Of a DNA stretch of 25,090 nucleotides, positions 7,900 through 15,606 are shown in pieces. Made by a program: the position numbers and the translations under genes. The number at the start of each line of letters is the position of its first letter. The stretch's first letter is position 1. Origin of the DNA: DATLFA01 sp039934635. Lineage in GTDB: Bacteria; Actinomycetota; Acidimicrobiia; Acidimicrobiales; WLNW01. The notes under the pieces were generated by a model. The model saw only the letters and a program-made list of their open reading frames with translations, was not told the origin of the DNA and made no database searches. The stretch is from NCBI GenBank assembly GCA_039934635.1, contig JBDTLT010000060.1, forward strand, positions 1 through 25,090, given 5' to 3'.

Positions 7900-7974
7900 C
7901 GAGTCTCGATTCGATTCTCGTGCGTATGAGGGCAGGGCGAGCAGTTCATCACACCGCGCTCACCGGTCAGCCGT

Positions 7975-7980
7975 TAAATT
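7975..7980 (+). promoter_or_regulatory. Candidate -10 element (TAAATT)
   Basis: TAAATT lies 7 nt before the ATG at 7988, which lacks a Shine-Dalgarno sequence. It may be the surviving promoter of the degraded gene downstream. Confidence 0.35.
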
Positions 7981-7987
7981 TGCGCCT

Positions 7988-8268
7988 ATGCGACTGGGTA
8001 TCGCCGATCATTTCGGCTGGGCCGTTGCCGTGACGGCGTCGGCCGACCACCACGTAGATCGTCGGCGGATCGAGCTGATCGAACCCGGCGTGTCGCCGGC
8101 ACCGACGCACTACGACAGCCCGCATCTCGATCTAGCCGCCACTGTTGCGCTCGTCGCGAAGGTGCGAGCGTCGGTCGTTCGGGCAACGGCGCGTGCCGTA
8201 TGAGGCCCGGGCCGCCGTGGACGAAGGACCATCGCGTCGCACTCGCTGCAACGCTTGTGGGCGGCTGA
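7988..8268 (+). pseudogene. Remnant of a conserved actinobacterial hypothetical gene, internally deleted and shifted
   Basis: An open frame at 7988-8203 (71 aa) begins 'MRLGIADHFGWAVAVTASAD', then 'DRRRIELIEPGVSPAPTHY' and 'VAKVRASVVRAT'. I recall this N-terminus from actinobacterial proteins about twice as long. Their later parts survive here in the other two frames: 'VPYEARA' from 8193, and 'GPPWTKDHRVALAATLVGG' ending at the TGA 8266-8268. All three frames of one 280-bp stretch therefore carry ordered pieces of one protein, with the middle missing. The simplest reading is two or more internal deletions in a dead gene. The 71-aa frame may still be translated. The function of the intact family is unknown to me, and the family recognition is from memory. 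Confidence 0.6.
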
Positions 8269-8284
8269 CTCTGCCATGGGACCG

Positions 8285-9034
8285 ATGAGCGCTTTTGTGA
8301 TCGTGCATGGCGGTTGGGGCGGTGGCTGGGAGTGGTCGCCCGTTGCACGACTTCTGCGCGCGGCAGGTCATGATGTTTTCACGCCAACCCTTACTGGGAT
8401 GGGGGAACGAGCGCACCTCGACCATGCGCGGCACGTTGGCCTGAGCACCCACATCGACGACATTGTTGCGGTGCTCCAGTTCGAGAATCTCCGAGACGTC
8501 GTGTTGTGTGGCGCTAGTTACGGAGGCATGCCGGTAACCGGTGCGGCCGACCGGGCCGCGGACCGAATCCGTCTGGTGATCTACGTAGACGCGTTGGTCC
8601 CCCGCGCCGGCCAGTCCGCGGTAGACCTCTTGCCCAAGTCGTTCGGTGCGATGGTGGGCGCCGGGATCGCGGAGCATGGACCGCAGTGGCGAGTCCCGAT
8701 GCCGCCGCAACTATTCGACGCGCTGATCCCACCCGGGTCAGTACCCGACCGCGTCCGCGCCGACTACCGCGCGCGCGTACGAGACCAGCCGGCGGCGACG
8801 TTCATCGAACCTGTGCGCCTCTCCGGGGCGGTCGACCACCTTCCGCGCGCTTTCGTGCGTTGCACTACGGCCAACTTCGGCGACGAGTTCGGCGACGATC
8901 CGATCGAGGCGTGTGCTGCTCGAGCGCGGGCCGAGGGATGGTCGTATCGCGAGTTGGCGGTGCCCCACGACCCGCAAGTGTTCGATCCCGTCGGCATTGC
9001 CGCGCTCATCGACGAACTCGCCCAGCGGGCGTGA
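8285..9034 (+). CDS. Alpha/beta hydrolase
   Basis: This 249-aa protein begins 'MSAFVIVHGGWGGGWEW', with the HGG oxyanion-hole motif of the alpha/beta hydrolase fold. The nucleophile elbow 'GASYGG' places the catalytic Ser at 78, and 'VPHDPQVFDP' gives His228 near the C-terminus; the acid residue cannot be placed with confidence. The length and the 'HGGWGGGWEW' opening fit the small esterase group that includes plant methyl esterases and bacterial relatives. The substrate is unknown. ATG 8285 is chosen because GGGAC lies just upstream and the fold begins at once; ATG 8276 is also possible. A CMD-family gene follows after 87 bp. Confidence 0.85.
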   Translation: MSAFVIVHGGWGGGWEWSPVARLLRAAGHDVFTPTLTGMGERAHLDHARHVGLSTHIDDIVAVLQFENLRDVVLCGASYGGMPVTGAADRAADRIRLVIYVDALVPRAGQSAVDLLPKSFGAMVGAGIAEHGPQWRVPMPPQLFDALIPPGSVPDRVRADYRARVRDQPAATFIEPVRLSGAVDHLPRAFVRCTTANFGDEFGDDPIEACAARARAEGWSYRELAVPHDPQVFDPVGIAALIDELAQRA

Positions 9035-9121
9035 CGCGAGCGACAACGGCGGTTGCTTGCTTTGGTCTGCGACACTTGCCGGCTGCGGCCGCCTGGGCCG
9101 TCGCCACACAGGGGGAACAAG

Positions 9122-9478
9122 ATGCGCACGCCCGCCAACCCACTCGACTCGCTCGTCTTCCCGCCGGAGATCGATGCGCACATGCGCGCGCTGATCTCCC
9201 GCGTGGGAGGCGAGTTCTGGGGGCGGGGCGTGATCGAGCCGAAGACCCGCAGCCTCACCACGATGGCGGTTCTTTGCACCCGCAACCTCCAAGCCGAACT
9301 CGCACTGCATGTGCGGTTGGGCATCGAACGCTACGGCGCGTCCCGTGAAGAGATCTGTGAGGTGATCGCGCACTGCGCCCTGTACGCGAGCTTCCCGACC
9401 GCGGTCGCCGCCTTCCGCACGGTTGCAGAGGTGTTCGCGACGCTCGACGCCCTAGACGCCGCCGAAGCGTCCGACTGA
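9122..9478 (+). CDS. Carboxymuconolactone decarboxylase (CMD) family protein
   Basis: This 118-aa helical protein of the CMD/AhpD superfamily carries 'VIEPKTRSLTTMAVLCTRNLQAELALHVRLGIERYGASREEICEVIAH' split over residues 38-84. The redox-active CxxC of AhpD is absent: only single cysteines (C52, C79, C85) occur, with E59 and H63 in the core. This fits the 4-carboxymuconolactone decarboxylase-like branch, which acts in protocatechuate breakdown, though no other gene of that pathway is visible. The start at ATG 9122 is fixed by AGGGGGAA just upstream. Many family members are of unknown function, so the enzyme name is only a family label. Confidence 0.85.
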   Translation: MRTPANPLDSLVFPPEIDAHMRALISRVGGEFWGRGVIEPKTRSLTTMAVLCTRNLQAELALHVRLGIERYGASREEICEVIAHCALYASFPTAVAAFRTVAEVFATLDALDAAEASD

Positions 9479-9532
9479 TCACATCGCGCTGTTTGGGCCC
9501 ACGGCGGTTCGTGCGGCCGAAGCCCCAGCCGT

Positions 9533-9538
9533 GGGAGG
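9533..9538 (+). promoter_or_regulatory. Ribosome binding site deciding the start of the cyclase/ATPase gene
   Basis: GGGAGG lies 8 nt before GTG 9547 and 11 nt before ATG 9550. It places the start about 55 bases inside the longest open frame, just before the cyclase domain. Confidence 0.5.
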
Positions 9539-9546
9539 CTGGTGGC

Positions 9547-12222
9547 GTGATGGGCGCGCCTTCGGGGACAGTGACGTTCCTGTTCACCGATCTGGAGGGG
9601 TCGACGCGTCTGTGGGAGGAGCGCCCCGAGGAAATGCGGGCCGCGTTGATCGACCACGACGCGATTGTGCGGTCGGCTGTCGAGACCAACAACGGTTACG
9701 TGTTTTCGACGGGCGGGGACGGGTTCGGGGCGGCGTTTCGGCGTGCGGCCGATGCGGTCGCGGCGGCCGAACAAGCGCAAGCCGGGCTAGCCACCCACCC
9801 GATGTTACGCGTGCGGATGGGGATCAACACCGGCGAGGTGCACGAGCGCGACGGCGACTACTTCGGGCCGCCGGTCAACCGCACGGCCCGACTGATGGCC
9901 GCGGGTCACGGCGGACAGACTTTGTTGTCGGCGGTCACTGCGGAATTGGTACCTGGTCTCACGTTGAAGAACCTGGGCGAGCACCGCCTGCGTGATCTGG
10001 GTACGCCGATGCTCGTGTGGCAGCTCGGATCGGGCGAGTTTCCGCGGTTGCGCACGCTCGATGACCTGCCGGGCAATTTACCGGTGCAGCGCACGAGCTT
10101 CATCGGCCGGGTCGACGACGTGAAGGCGCTCACGGCACTGGTGGGACAGGAACGGTTGGTGACGCTCACTGGTCCCGGTGGGGTGGGTAAGTCGCGGTTG
10201 GCGCTGCAGGTCGCGGCCGAGGTCGCAACCGCGTTCCCGGACGGCGTGTGGTTCGCATCGCTGGGAGCGCTCGAAGAAGTCGCGCTGTTGTCGGCCACGA
10301 TTCTGGAGGCAGTGGGAGTGCCGGAGCGGCGCGGTGAGCCAGCCTTGGACACGTTGTGTTCGTGGATCTCTGCGCGCAAAGCGATGGTCGTCATCGACAA
10401 CTGCGAACACCTCGCAGCGGAGACCGCGGCGATCGTAGACCGAATGTTGGAGGTGTCCGCGACGGTGGCGATCATGGCGACGAGTCAGACGCCGCTCGGG
10501 GTACGCGGAGAACATGTGTGGACCGTTGCCCCCTTCTCCGGCGGTCTGCCCCGGGACAGCGTCGAGTTGTTCGTGGACCGCGCCCGCATGGTCCGCGCCA
10601 ATTTCGAGCTCAGTGGAAGCAACGAGGCCGCAGTGGTCGAGATCTGCGAACGGCTCGACCACGTGCCGTTGGCCATCGAGCTGGCGGCGGCGCGGGTGCG
10701 GGGAATGACCCCAGCGGATATCGCGCGACGGCTCGACCAACGGTTGCAGCTGCTGAGTTCGACTGATCGCTCCGCGCCAGAGCGGCACCGCACCCTCGAC
10801 GCCGCCGTGCGATGGTCCTATGAGTTATGCGACGGCGCGCAGCGGCAAGTGTTCGATCGGCTCTCGGCGTTCGCGGGACCGTTCACCATCGATGCCGCCG
10901 GAGCGGTGGCGTCCGGTGACGGCGTCGAGGAATGGGAAGTGCTCGACGCGGTCCTCGCGCTCGTAGACAAGTCGCTCGTCGTCGCTGACGAGTACGACGA
11001 CGAGACGCGGTACCGACTGTTGGAGACGATGCGCCAATTCGGCCAGGCCAACCTCACCGCTGCAGGGATCCAAGTGCATTATCGCGAACGGCACGCTGAT
11101 TTCTACAGCGAGTTCGTGTTGTCGCGCCGGGCACAACTTCACGGCAAAGGAGACTTGCCCGCACTCAACGCCATCGAGCGTGAGCTCGACAACATCCGTG
11201 TCGCGCTGCGCCATGCCGCCGATGATGTTTCGTCGTCTCGGTTCGACGAGCTTTTCACTCTGCTGTACGTCGTGTGGAACCGCGCTCGGGTCTTGGAGGG
11301 CGCGGCGTGGGCCGCCGAGCTCCAACACAGACCCGTTGTCGATCCGGCGGCCCGCATCGTCGCCCTCGGCTTTGCCGCAGCGGTGATGAACAGTGTCGAT
11401 CTGGCCCTTGCGGAGACGTACGCAGATGCAGCAGAACAGCTATGGGCATCCACCGCGTCGACACCTCCGCTCACCGCGATCTCCGTGGTGAGCACCTTGG
11501 AGATGATGCAGGGCCGTACCGAAGCGGCCATAGCGAAGTGCGTGCGGGTTCACGCATTGGCCGTGGGCGAGCCCGATCTGTTCATTCGGGCGCACGCGCT
11601 GGGCCAGTGCTACACAGTGCTCATCCTCTGCGGTGGATTGGACCGCTTGCCTGGCATCCAGCGCGATGTGATGGACCTTGTCGAACGACTCGGCAGCAAC
11701 TTCATGCTCGTCATGAACATGCTGTCGTTCGCATTGGCGACAGCTCCGACCGATCCTGATCAAGCGGGCGATCTTCTGCTGCAGGCCTATGCGCTCAACG
11801 AGGAATACGGCGCCCATGTTGTCAACACCACTACCGCTATGTTCCTCGCGGTCCACGAACTCACTGCCGGTCACCACAGCCAAGCCGCGCACTGGGCCCG
11901 TCGATCTCTCGAATCGGCCGTCACCTATGGGCCTACATATCTCGCGCAAGGAATGTGCGCGACGATTCCAATCGTCAAGCGCCGAGCGCCCAAAGACGCC
12001 GCAGTGCTCCTCGGCGCGTTGCGGGCTCACCGCGCACGCCGGAACCAAACCGGCACCGAGCAGGAAATCACCACCGAGACCCGCCAGGAGTCCTCGCTGC
12101 GCCGGGCGATCGGCGATGAGTTCGACCCTCTTTACGCCCGCGGTGTCGCGCTTTCCGAAGCCGACATGCTCGCGCTGGCGTTCGCGCAACTCGACACCAT
12201 CGTCGATGAATTGCAGCCGTGA
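9547..12222 (+). CDS. Class III cyclase domain fused to STAND/AP-type ATPase and helical repeats, no HTH
   Basis: This protein has about 891 aa (numbers below from Met 9550). Residues 6-160 are a class III nucleotide cyclase domain: metal ligands D14 ('LFTDLEGSTRLWE') and D57 ('STGGDGF'), transition-state N110 and R114 ('PPVNRTAR') and purine-contact D103. The usual purine-selecting Lys three residues before 'GGD' is Ser53. Residues 180-400 are a STAND-type ATPase: Walker A 'GPGGVGKS' (208-215), Walker B 'MVVIDN' (D283), 'ATSQTPLGVRGE' and 'LDHVPLAIELAAARVR'. The rest is TPR-like helical repeats. Relatives in Mycobacterium end in a LuxR-type HTH; here the tail 'LAFAQLDTIVDELQP' is not one, so direct DNA binding is unlikely. 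The upstream signal and target are unknown. Confidence 0.88.
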   Translation: MMGAPSGTVTFLFTDLEGSTRLWEERPEEMRAALIDHDAIVRSAVETNNGYVFSTGGDGFGAAFRRAADAVAAAEQAQAGLATHPMLRVRMGINTGEVHERDGDYFGPPVNRTARLMAAGHGGQTLLSAVTAELVPGLTLKNLGEHRLRDLGTPMLVWQLGSGEFPRLRTLDDLPGNLPVQRTSFIGRVDDVKALTALVGQERLVTLTGPGGVGKSRLALQVAAEVATAFPDGVWFASLGALEEVALLSATILEAVGVPERRGEPALDTLCSWISARKAMVVIDNCEHLAAETAAIVDRMLEVSATVAIMATSQTPLGVRGEHVWTVAPFSGGLPRDSVELFVDRARMVRANFELSGSNEAAVVEICERLDHVPLAIELAAARVRGMTPADIARRLDQRLQLLSSTDRSAPERHRTLDAAVRWSYELCDGAQRQVFDRLSAFAGPFTIDAAGAVASGDGVEEWEVLDAVLALVDKSLVVADEYDDETRYRLLETMRQFGQANLTAAGIQVHYRERHADFYSEFVLSRRAQLHGKGDLPALNAIERELDNIRVALRHAADDVSSSRFDELFTLLYVVWNRARVLEGAAWAAELQHRPVVDPAARIVALGFAAAVMNSVDLALAETYADAAEQLWASTASTPPLTAISVVSTLEMMQGRTEAAIAKCVRVHALAVGEPDLFIRAHALGQCYTVLILCGGLDRLPGIQRDVMDLVERLGSNFMLVMNMLSFALATAPTDPDQAGDLLLQAYALNEEYGAHVVNTTTAMFLAVHELTAGHHSQAAHWARRSLESAVTYGPTYLAQGMCATIPIVKRRAPKDAAVLLGALRAHRARRNQTGTEQEITTETRQESSLRRAIGDEFDPLYARGVALSEADMLALAFAQLDTIVDELQP

Positions 12223-12330
12223 CCGGAGACTCGACCGGCACCGTCGACTCGCTCGAATGACCTTCGGCTCTACAACCTCGACTCGCTCGGGGTGATCCTG
12301 AAGACGGCCGCCGATGGACGGTTCGTCGTG

Positions 12331-12338
12331 GGAAGGAG
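12331..12338 (+). promoter_or_regulatory. Ribosome binding site for the DUF385 gene
   Basis: GGAAGGAG lies 5 nt before ATG 12344 and decides this start over the longer frame beginning at 12314. Confidence 0.6.
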
Positions 12339-12343
12339 CACAG

Positions 12344-12814
12344 ATGCCCGAGCAGAAGTCCAAGCCACGACTTCCGCCTCGCTGGTTCATACGAGCGTTC
12401 TGGTTCACTCATCGACGCGTCTACCGTCTGACGCGGGGCCGTCTGGGTCTGTGGCGGCCCAGGCCCAACGGGTGGGGTGCCCTGCGGCTCACCACCGTCG
12501 GCCGTCGGACCGGCCTAGAACGCAGTGTGATGGTCGGTTACTTCGTGGATGGCCCGAACCTCGTGACCATGGCGATGAACGGCTGGGGCGACGGCGAGCC
12601 GGCGTGGTGGCTGAACCTGCAGGCCCACCCCGACGTGAAGGTCGACCTTCGCGACGGTCCGCGTCTCGTAACCGGTCGGGCCGCCACTGGCGAAGAACGC
12701 GAGCGGCTGTGGGCTCGGTGGCAAGAGATCGACAAGAACCTCGACGCCTACGCGGCACGGCGCTCGATGGAAACCGCGGTCGTCATCTTCGAACCGCGCG
12801 CCACGACGTCGTGA
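12344..12814 (+). CDS. Nitroreductase-family, F420-type (DUF385/Ddn-like) protein
   Basis: This 156-aa protein matches the deazaflavin-dependent nitroreductase group: 'LRLTTVGRRTGLERSVMVGYFVDGPNLVTMAMNG' is split over residues 47-80, followed by 'AWWLNLQAHPDVKVDL' and 'ERERLWARWQE'. This pattern of a split beta-barrel with 'GRRTG' and 'W..NL.A.P' is that of Ddn and related F420-binding proteins of actinobacteria. It implies that the host makes cofactor F420. Substrates in this family include quinones and nitroaromatics, and cannot be predicted here. It converges on the DUF4387 gene with only 6 bp between the stops. The 121-bp gap before it holds no further gene. Confidence 0.85.
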   Translation: MPEQKSKPRLPPRWFIRAFWFTHRRVYRLTRGRLGLWRPRPNGWGALRLTTVGRRTGLERSVMVGYFVDGPNLVTMAMNGWGDGEPAWWLNLQAHPDVKVDLRDGPRLVTGRAATGEERERLWARWQEIDKNLDAYAARRSMETAVVIFEPRATTS

Positions 12815-12820
12815 CGCGCG

Positions 12821-13135
12821 TTAGTCGAGTGGTAGCGACAGGAGCGGTGCGTACTGTTGGCCGCCGGCCACGTCGGTGTCACCTGGCGCGCCGCCCGGCA
12901 CCAAGCGCGGCACGGCGACCTTGACCGCCAGCGCCGGCTCGAACCAGTGCACCCTGACATCGTCGGGCGCAAGGCCGTAGAGCGCGGCCACGCTCTCGGG
13001 AGTGATAACTCCGCGCTGCTGCATGTCGTGAAATGTCTCGTTATCGGGGAAGAACAGATCGAAGCTGACGGTGAACGGTCCGGCGTTCTTGCTGCGCACC
13101 GACACAAGGACGTCGCGGACGATTCGTGTGGTCAT
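12821..13135 (-). CDS. DUF4387 domain protein, AtuA partner
   Basis: This 104-aa protein starts 'MTTRIVRDVLVSVRSKNAGPF' and contains 'VSFDLFFPDNETFHDM' and 'GVITPESVAALYGL', the typical DUF4387 sequence. The ATG overlaps the stop of the AtuA gene by 4 nt (ATGA, 13132-13135), so the two are translationally coupled. DUF4387 is found almost always next to, or fused to, AtuA-family proteins and is likely the small partner subunit. The frame is open further upstream to 13279, but that part is the shadow of AtuA in another frame. No catalytic residue can be named. Confidence 0.85.
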   Translation of the reverse strand: MTTRIVRDVLVSVRSKNAGPFTVSFDLFFPDNETFHDMQQRGVITPESVAALYGLAPDDVRVHWFEPALAVKVAVPRLVPGGAPGDTDVAGGQQYAPLLSLPLD

Positions 13136-14508
13136 TGTCCGACCTCCTCGAGCTCGATGCGGAACGGCTCCATCGGGTCGTCGACGTCGATCACGTGGTG
13201 CGCGTTGAACTGGAACACCTCGCCGTTGTCGAACACCGCCTTCGAGAACGGCCAGGCGACCGTGGCTCCGCCCCGCCATCCAGGACTCTTCGCGTGCATG
13301 AACGCGTACCAGATGACGCTCGTCGCGGTCTCCGTCGTCTGCGGATCGGGACCGGTCACGTCGACGACGAAGAACGCCTCGTGGCCTTCGAACTGCTTGA
13401 TCGGCTCGCGCGGTCCCATCACGCCGTCGCGCCCGTACACGCGCATGTGCACCTGGACGAGGTCACGCCCACCCGGACCCAACAGCTCTTCGCAACGCGT
13501 GGTGATGTCGCCGTCGATGAACGCCATCCACCCGTCGATGTTCTTCAGGAACGTCTCGTCGCGGATGCCGAACATGAACATGCGCTGGAAACCGGCGCGT
13601 TCGACGCCTTCGAGCTTGACCGTGTACGGCGTGCGCACCGACGTGGCACCGCTCACACGCACGGCGCGGTCCGACACGGCGTCGTAACGCACGTTGCGCA
13701 GGTCAGTGGTCCATCCCGGTTCGACCATAGTAAAGGGGTCGGCAACCTCATGGAGTTGCAGCGACGCGACGCTGAACGGTGTGCAGCGAATGTCGTCGGC
13801 CAGTGGTTGCACGACGAACGAGTCGCGCTCCATCGCGATGTGCAACACGTCGAGGCGGCGGCGGGGCTCAGCCGCCGACGATCCGCACTCGGCGATCTTG
13901 CCCGCGTGCCACGCGAGGCCCGGATCGAATCCGCGGGCGAGCGGTATCGCGGCGAAGATGCCGGTGTCGGTGGCCCGGCCGCCGAGCACCACATCGGCAC
14001 CGAGATCGAGCGCTGCTTGAAACTGCTCGGCACCCATGACGCCGACGATGCGCACACTTCGGCGGATGACGTCCTCGTCGTAGTGGGGCGCTGGATAAAG
14101 CGGGTGGAGCCGGCCGGCGCGCAACTTGTCCGCGACGTAGTCGGCCGACAGCTCGCTGTAGATCTTGGCCACCTTGAGCTTGCGGCCGATGGTCGATCCG
14201 ATGTCGCGGGCCATGCCGGCGAACCAGTCGACCCCCCAATCACGACCCGACGTGGCGCTCGACCCGATGAGCAACGGGATGCCTTTGCGGGCCGCGCCTC
14301 GCATCAACAAGTCCAGGTCGCGGCGGTAGGCGGCGTCGGGCCAACCCGGTGCGACGCCGGCCAGCGCGTTGGGACCACCGTCCACGCTGCCCGCATCGGC
14401 GCCGATGAAGTCGGGGTCGAGGGCCAGGCCCCGCTCGAGCGACGACTCGAGGAAGCCCGTGCCGAGCGAGCCGATGCACAGGAACGACAGCGAGTTGGAG
14501 TCAGCCAT
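13132..14508 (-). CDS. Acyclic terpene utilization AtuA family protein (DUF1446)
   Basis: This 458-aa protein begins 'MADSNSLSFLCIGSLGTGFLESSLERG', a glycine-rich opening, then 'PDFIGADAGSVDGGPNAL', 'RDLDLLMRGAARKGIPLLIGSSATSG' and 'ALDLGADVVLGGRATDTG', all typical of DUF1446/AtuA. AtuA belongs to the Pseudomonas citronellol and geraniol breakdown cluster, though its exact reaction is not settled. Related genes occur widely near CoA-ester catabolism, so the terpene label is a family name, not a proven substrate. ATG 14508 is preceded by GGGGAG on the minus strand; the open frame extends to 14598 without an RBS. It is the first gene of a two-gene operon with DUF4387. Confidence 0.88.
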   Translation of the reverse strand: MADSNSLSFLCIGSLGTGFLESSLERGLALDPDFIGADAGSVDGGPNALAGVAPGWPDAAYRRDLDLLMRGAARKGIPLLIGSSATSGRDWGVDWFAGMARDIGSTIGRKLKVAKIYSELSADYVADKLRAGRLHPLYPAPHYDEDVIRRSVRIVGVMGAEQFQAALDLGADVVLGGRATDTGIFAAIPLARGFDPGLAWHAGKIAECGSSAAEPRRRLDVLHIAMERDSFVVQPLADDIRCTPFSVASLQLHEVADPFTMVEPGWTTDLRNVRYDAVSDRAVRVSGATSVRTPYTVKLEGVERAGFQRMFMFGIRDETFLKNIDGWMAFIDGDITTRCEELLGPGGRDLVQVHMRVYGRDGVMGPREPIKQFEGHEAFFVVDVTGPDPQTTETATSVIWYAFMHAKSPGWRGGATVAWPFSKAVFDNGEVFQFNAHHVIDVDDPMEPFRIELEEVGQ

Positions 14509-14627
14509 AGGGCTCCCCTGCGGAGACGACGGGACACCCCGATCCTTGCACGCGTCGGATTGACTCGCCGCGTCGCAACCGCCGATGGAGTAGACCAACT
14601 CGATCGCCGCACGAAGGGGGCCGCGCG

Positions 14628-15086
14628 ATGGACAGGGTCGAGATCGAGGGTGGCCCGCTGCACGAGCTCGTGTCGCGTTACGTCGAGAGCGTGGCGCTCT
14701 TCGACGTGGAGCTCTACCGATCGGTGTGGACCGATGACGCCGTATGGGACGTCGACGGTCGGGGCCGCATCCACGGACCCGACGACATCACCGCGCTGTT
14801 CGTCCGCCTGCGCAGTCGCCAAGAGCTGGCCGTGCAGCGGTTGATGAGCGGCCGCGTGCAAATCCGCGGCAACGAGGGTGTCGGACGTTGGGTGATCCAT
14901 TCAGTCACGCGCACGAATGGGGCGGGCACGGAGTTGATCGGTGTGTACGACGACCGCTACCGCAGCTGCGACGACGGTGCATGGCGCTTCGTGCAGCGAG
15001 CCTTCTCACCGCTCTACCGCGGCCCTCGCGAACTCTCCGGCACGGTCTGGCCACCGCCGCCGTCGGCGCCACTTACGTTTGCCTGA
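14628..15086 (+). CDS. SnoaL-like (NTF2-fold) protein
   Basis: This 152-aa protein has the NTF2-like cone fold: an N-terminal helix 'LHELVSRYVESVALFDVELYRSVWTDDAVWDVDG', then 'RIHGPDDITALFVRL', then beta-strands ending 'YDDRYRSCDDGAWRFVQRAFSPLYRGP'. The 'GxWRFxxR' strand is characteristic of SnoaL_4 proteins. Family members include polyketide cyclases, ketosteroid isomerases and dehydratase-like or ring-hydroxylating-dioxygenase small subunits, and many are unassigned. The ATG has AGGGGG upstream with good spacing. It diverges from the AtuA operon across about 119 bp with no clear operator. It lies among oxidative genes, so it probably acts on a related small molecule. Confidence 0.82.
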   Translation: MDRVEIEGGPLHELVSRYVESVALFDVELYRSVWTDDAVWDVDGRGRIHGPDDITALFVRLRSRQELAVQRLMSGRVQIRGNEGVGRWVIHSVTRTNGAGTELIGVYDDRYRSCDDGAWRFVQRAFSPLYRGPRELSGTVWPPPPSAPLTFA

Positions 15087-15110
15087 ACGTTGCCGGAACG
15101 CGTCGCGCCG

Positions 15111-15530
15111 CTATGTAGCCGGTGGAGCGGACGCGAGTTGCAGGGCGTGGGCCGTGTCCGCGTACTCCGTGCCCTCGGCGATGCGGTCGCCTTCGAAGCG
15201 GAAGACGTAGCAATAGTCATTCGCGTAGGGATTGCCGTTGATGAGGACAGCCGTCATGCTGGCGTTGGCCATGACGATGTCACCCTCGTCGGCGACGACG
15301 TGATGGATCGTCCAGTGGATGGTCGGCTTGCGATACGCACGCGACGGGCCGGCGAGCACCTCGAGCGCCCCGTCGATACCGAATATCGGCCGAGGGTAAC
15401 GGCCACCGGCAGATGGCGGCACCCACCACAGGACATTGTCGGTGAGCAGTGAACGCAGCGCAGCGGCATCGGATGCGGCATAGGCGGCGAGCATGTCATG
15501 CACCGCTTGCTTGCGTTCACGGATCCCCAT
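15111..15530 (-). CDS. SnoaL-like (NTF2-fold) protein
   Basis: This 139-aa protein reads 'MGIRERKQAVHDMLAAYAASDAAALRSLLTDNVLWWVPPS', then 'GIDGALEVLAG' and 'YANDYCYVFRFEGDRIAEGTEYADTAHAL'. The final strand 'FRFEGDRIAEGTEYADT' is the SnoaL hallmark. This branch has many members of unknown reaction, including epoxide hydrolase-like and isomerase-like enzymes. GGAGG lies 7 nt before the ATG on the minus strand. It follows the GMC oxidoreductase on the same strand after 76 bp, so it may be the third gene of a P450-GMC-SnoaL unit, though the gap is large enough for its own promoter. It converges on the other SnoaL gene; the two sequences differ clearly. Confidence 0.82.
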   Translation of the reverse strand: MGIRERKQAVHDMLAAYAASDAAALRSLLTDNVLWWVPPSAGGRYPRPIFGIDGALEVLAGPSRAYRKPTIHWTIHHVVADEGDIVMANASMTAVLINGNPYANDYCYVFRFEGDRIAEGTEYADTAHALQLASAPPAT

Positions 15531-15606
15531 GCTGTGACCTCCGAAATCCCCGCAAACAGTAGGCGCCCTTGTGCGAACGCTGCGTTTGCGTCGCGTTACC
15601 GACGCT

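Noticed and set aside
7900..7925. Inverted-looking CGAGTCTCGATTCGATTCTCG after the molybdopterin stop as a terminator
   Set aside because: The arms do not pair beyond a few bases and there is no T-run.
12244..12289. Direct repeat TCGACTCGCTCG at 12244-12255 and 12278-12289
   Set aside because: Only two short copies in a GC-rich gap; no mobile-element or array context.
13126..14844. 572-aa open frame on the + strand opposite AtuA
   Set aside because: His/Arg/Val/Asp-rich composition typical of an antisense shadow in GC-rich DNA; AtuA on the minus strand has clear family motifs and an RBS.
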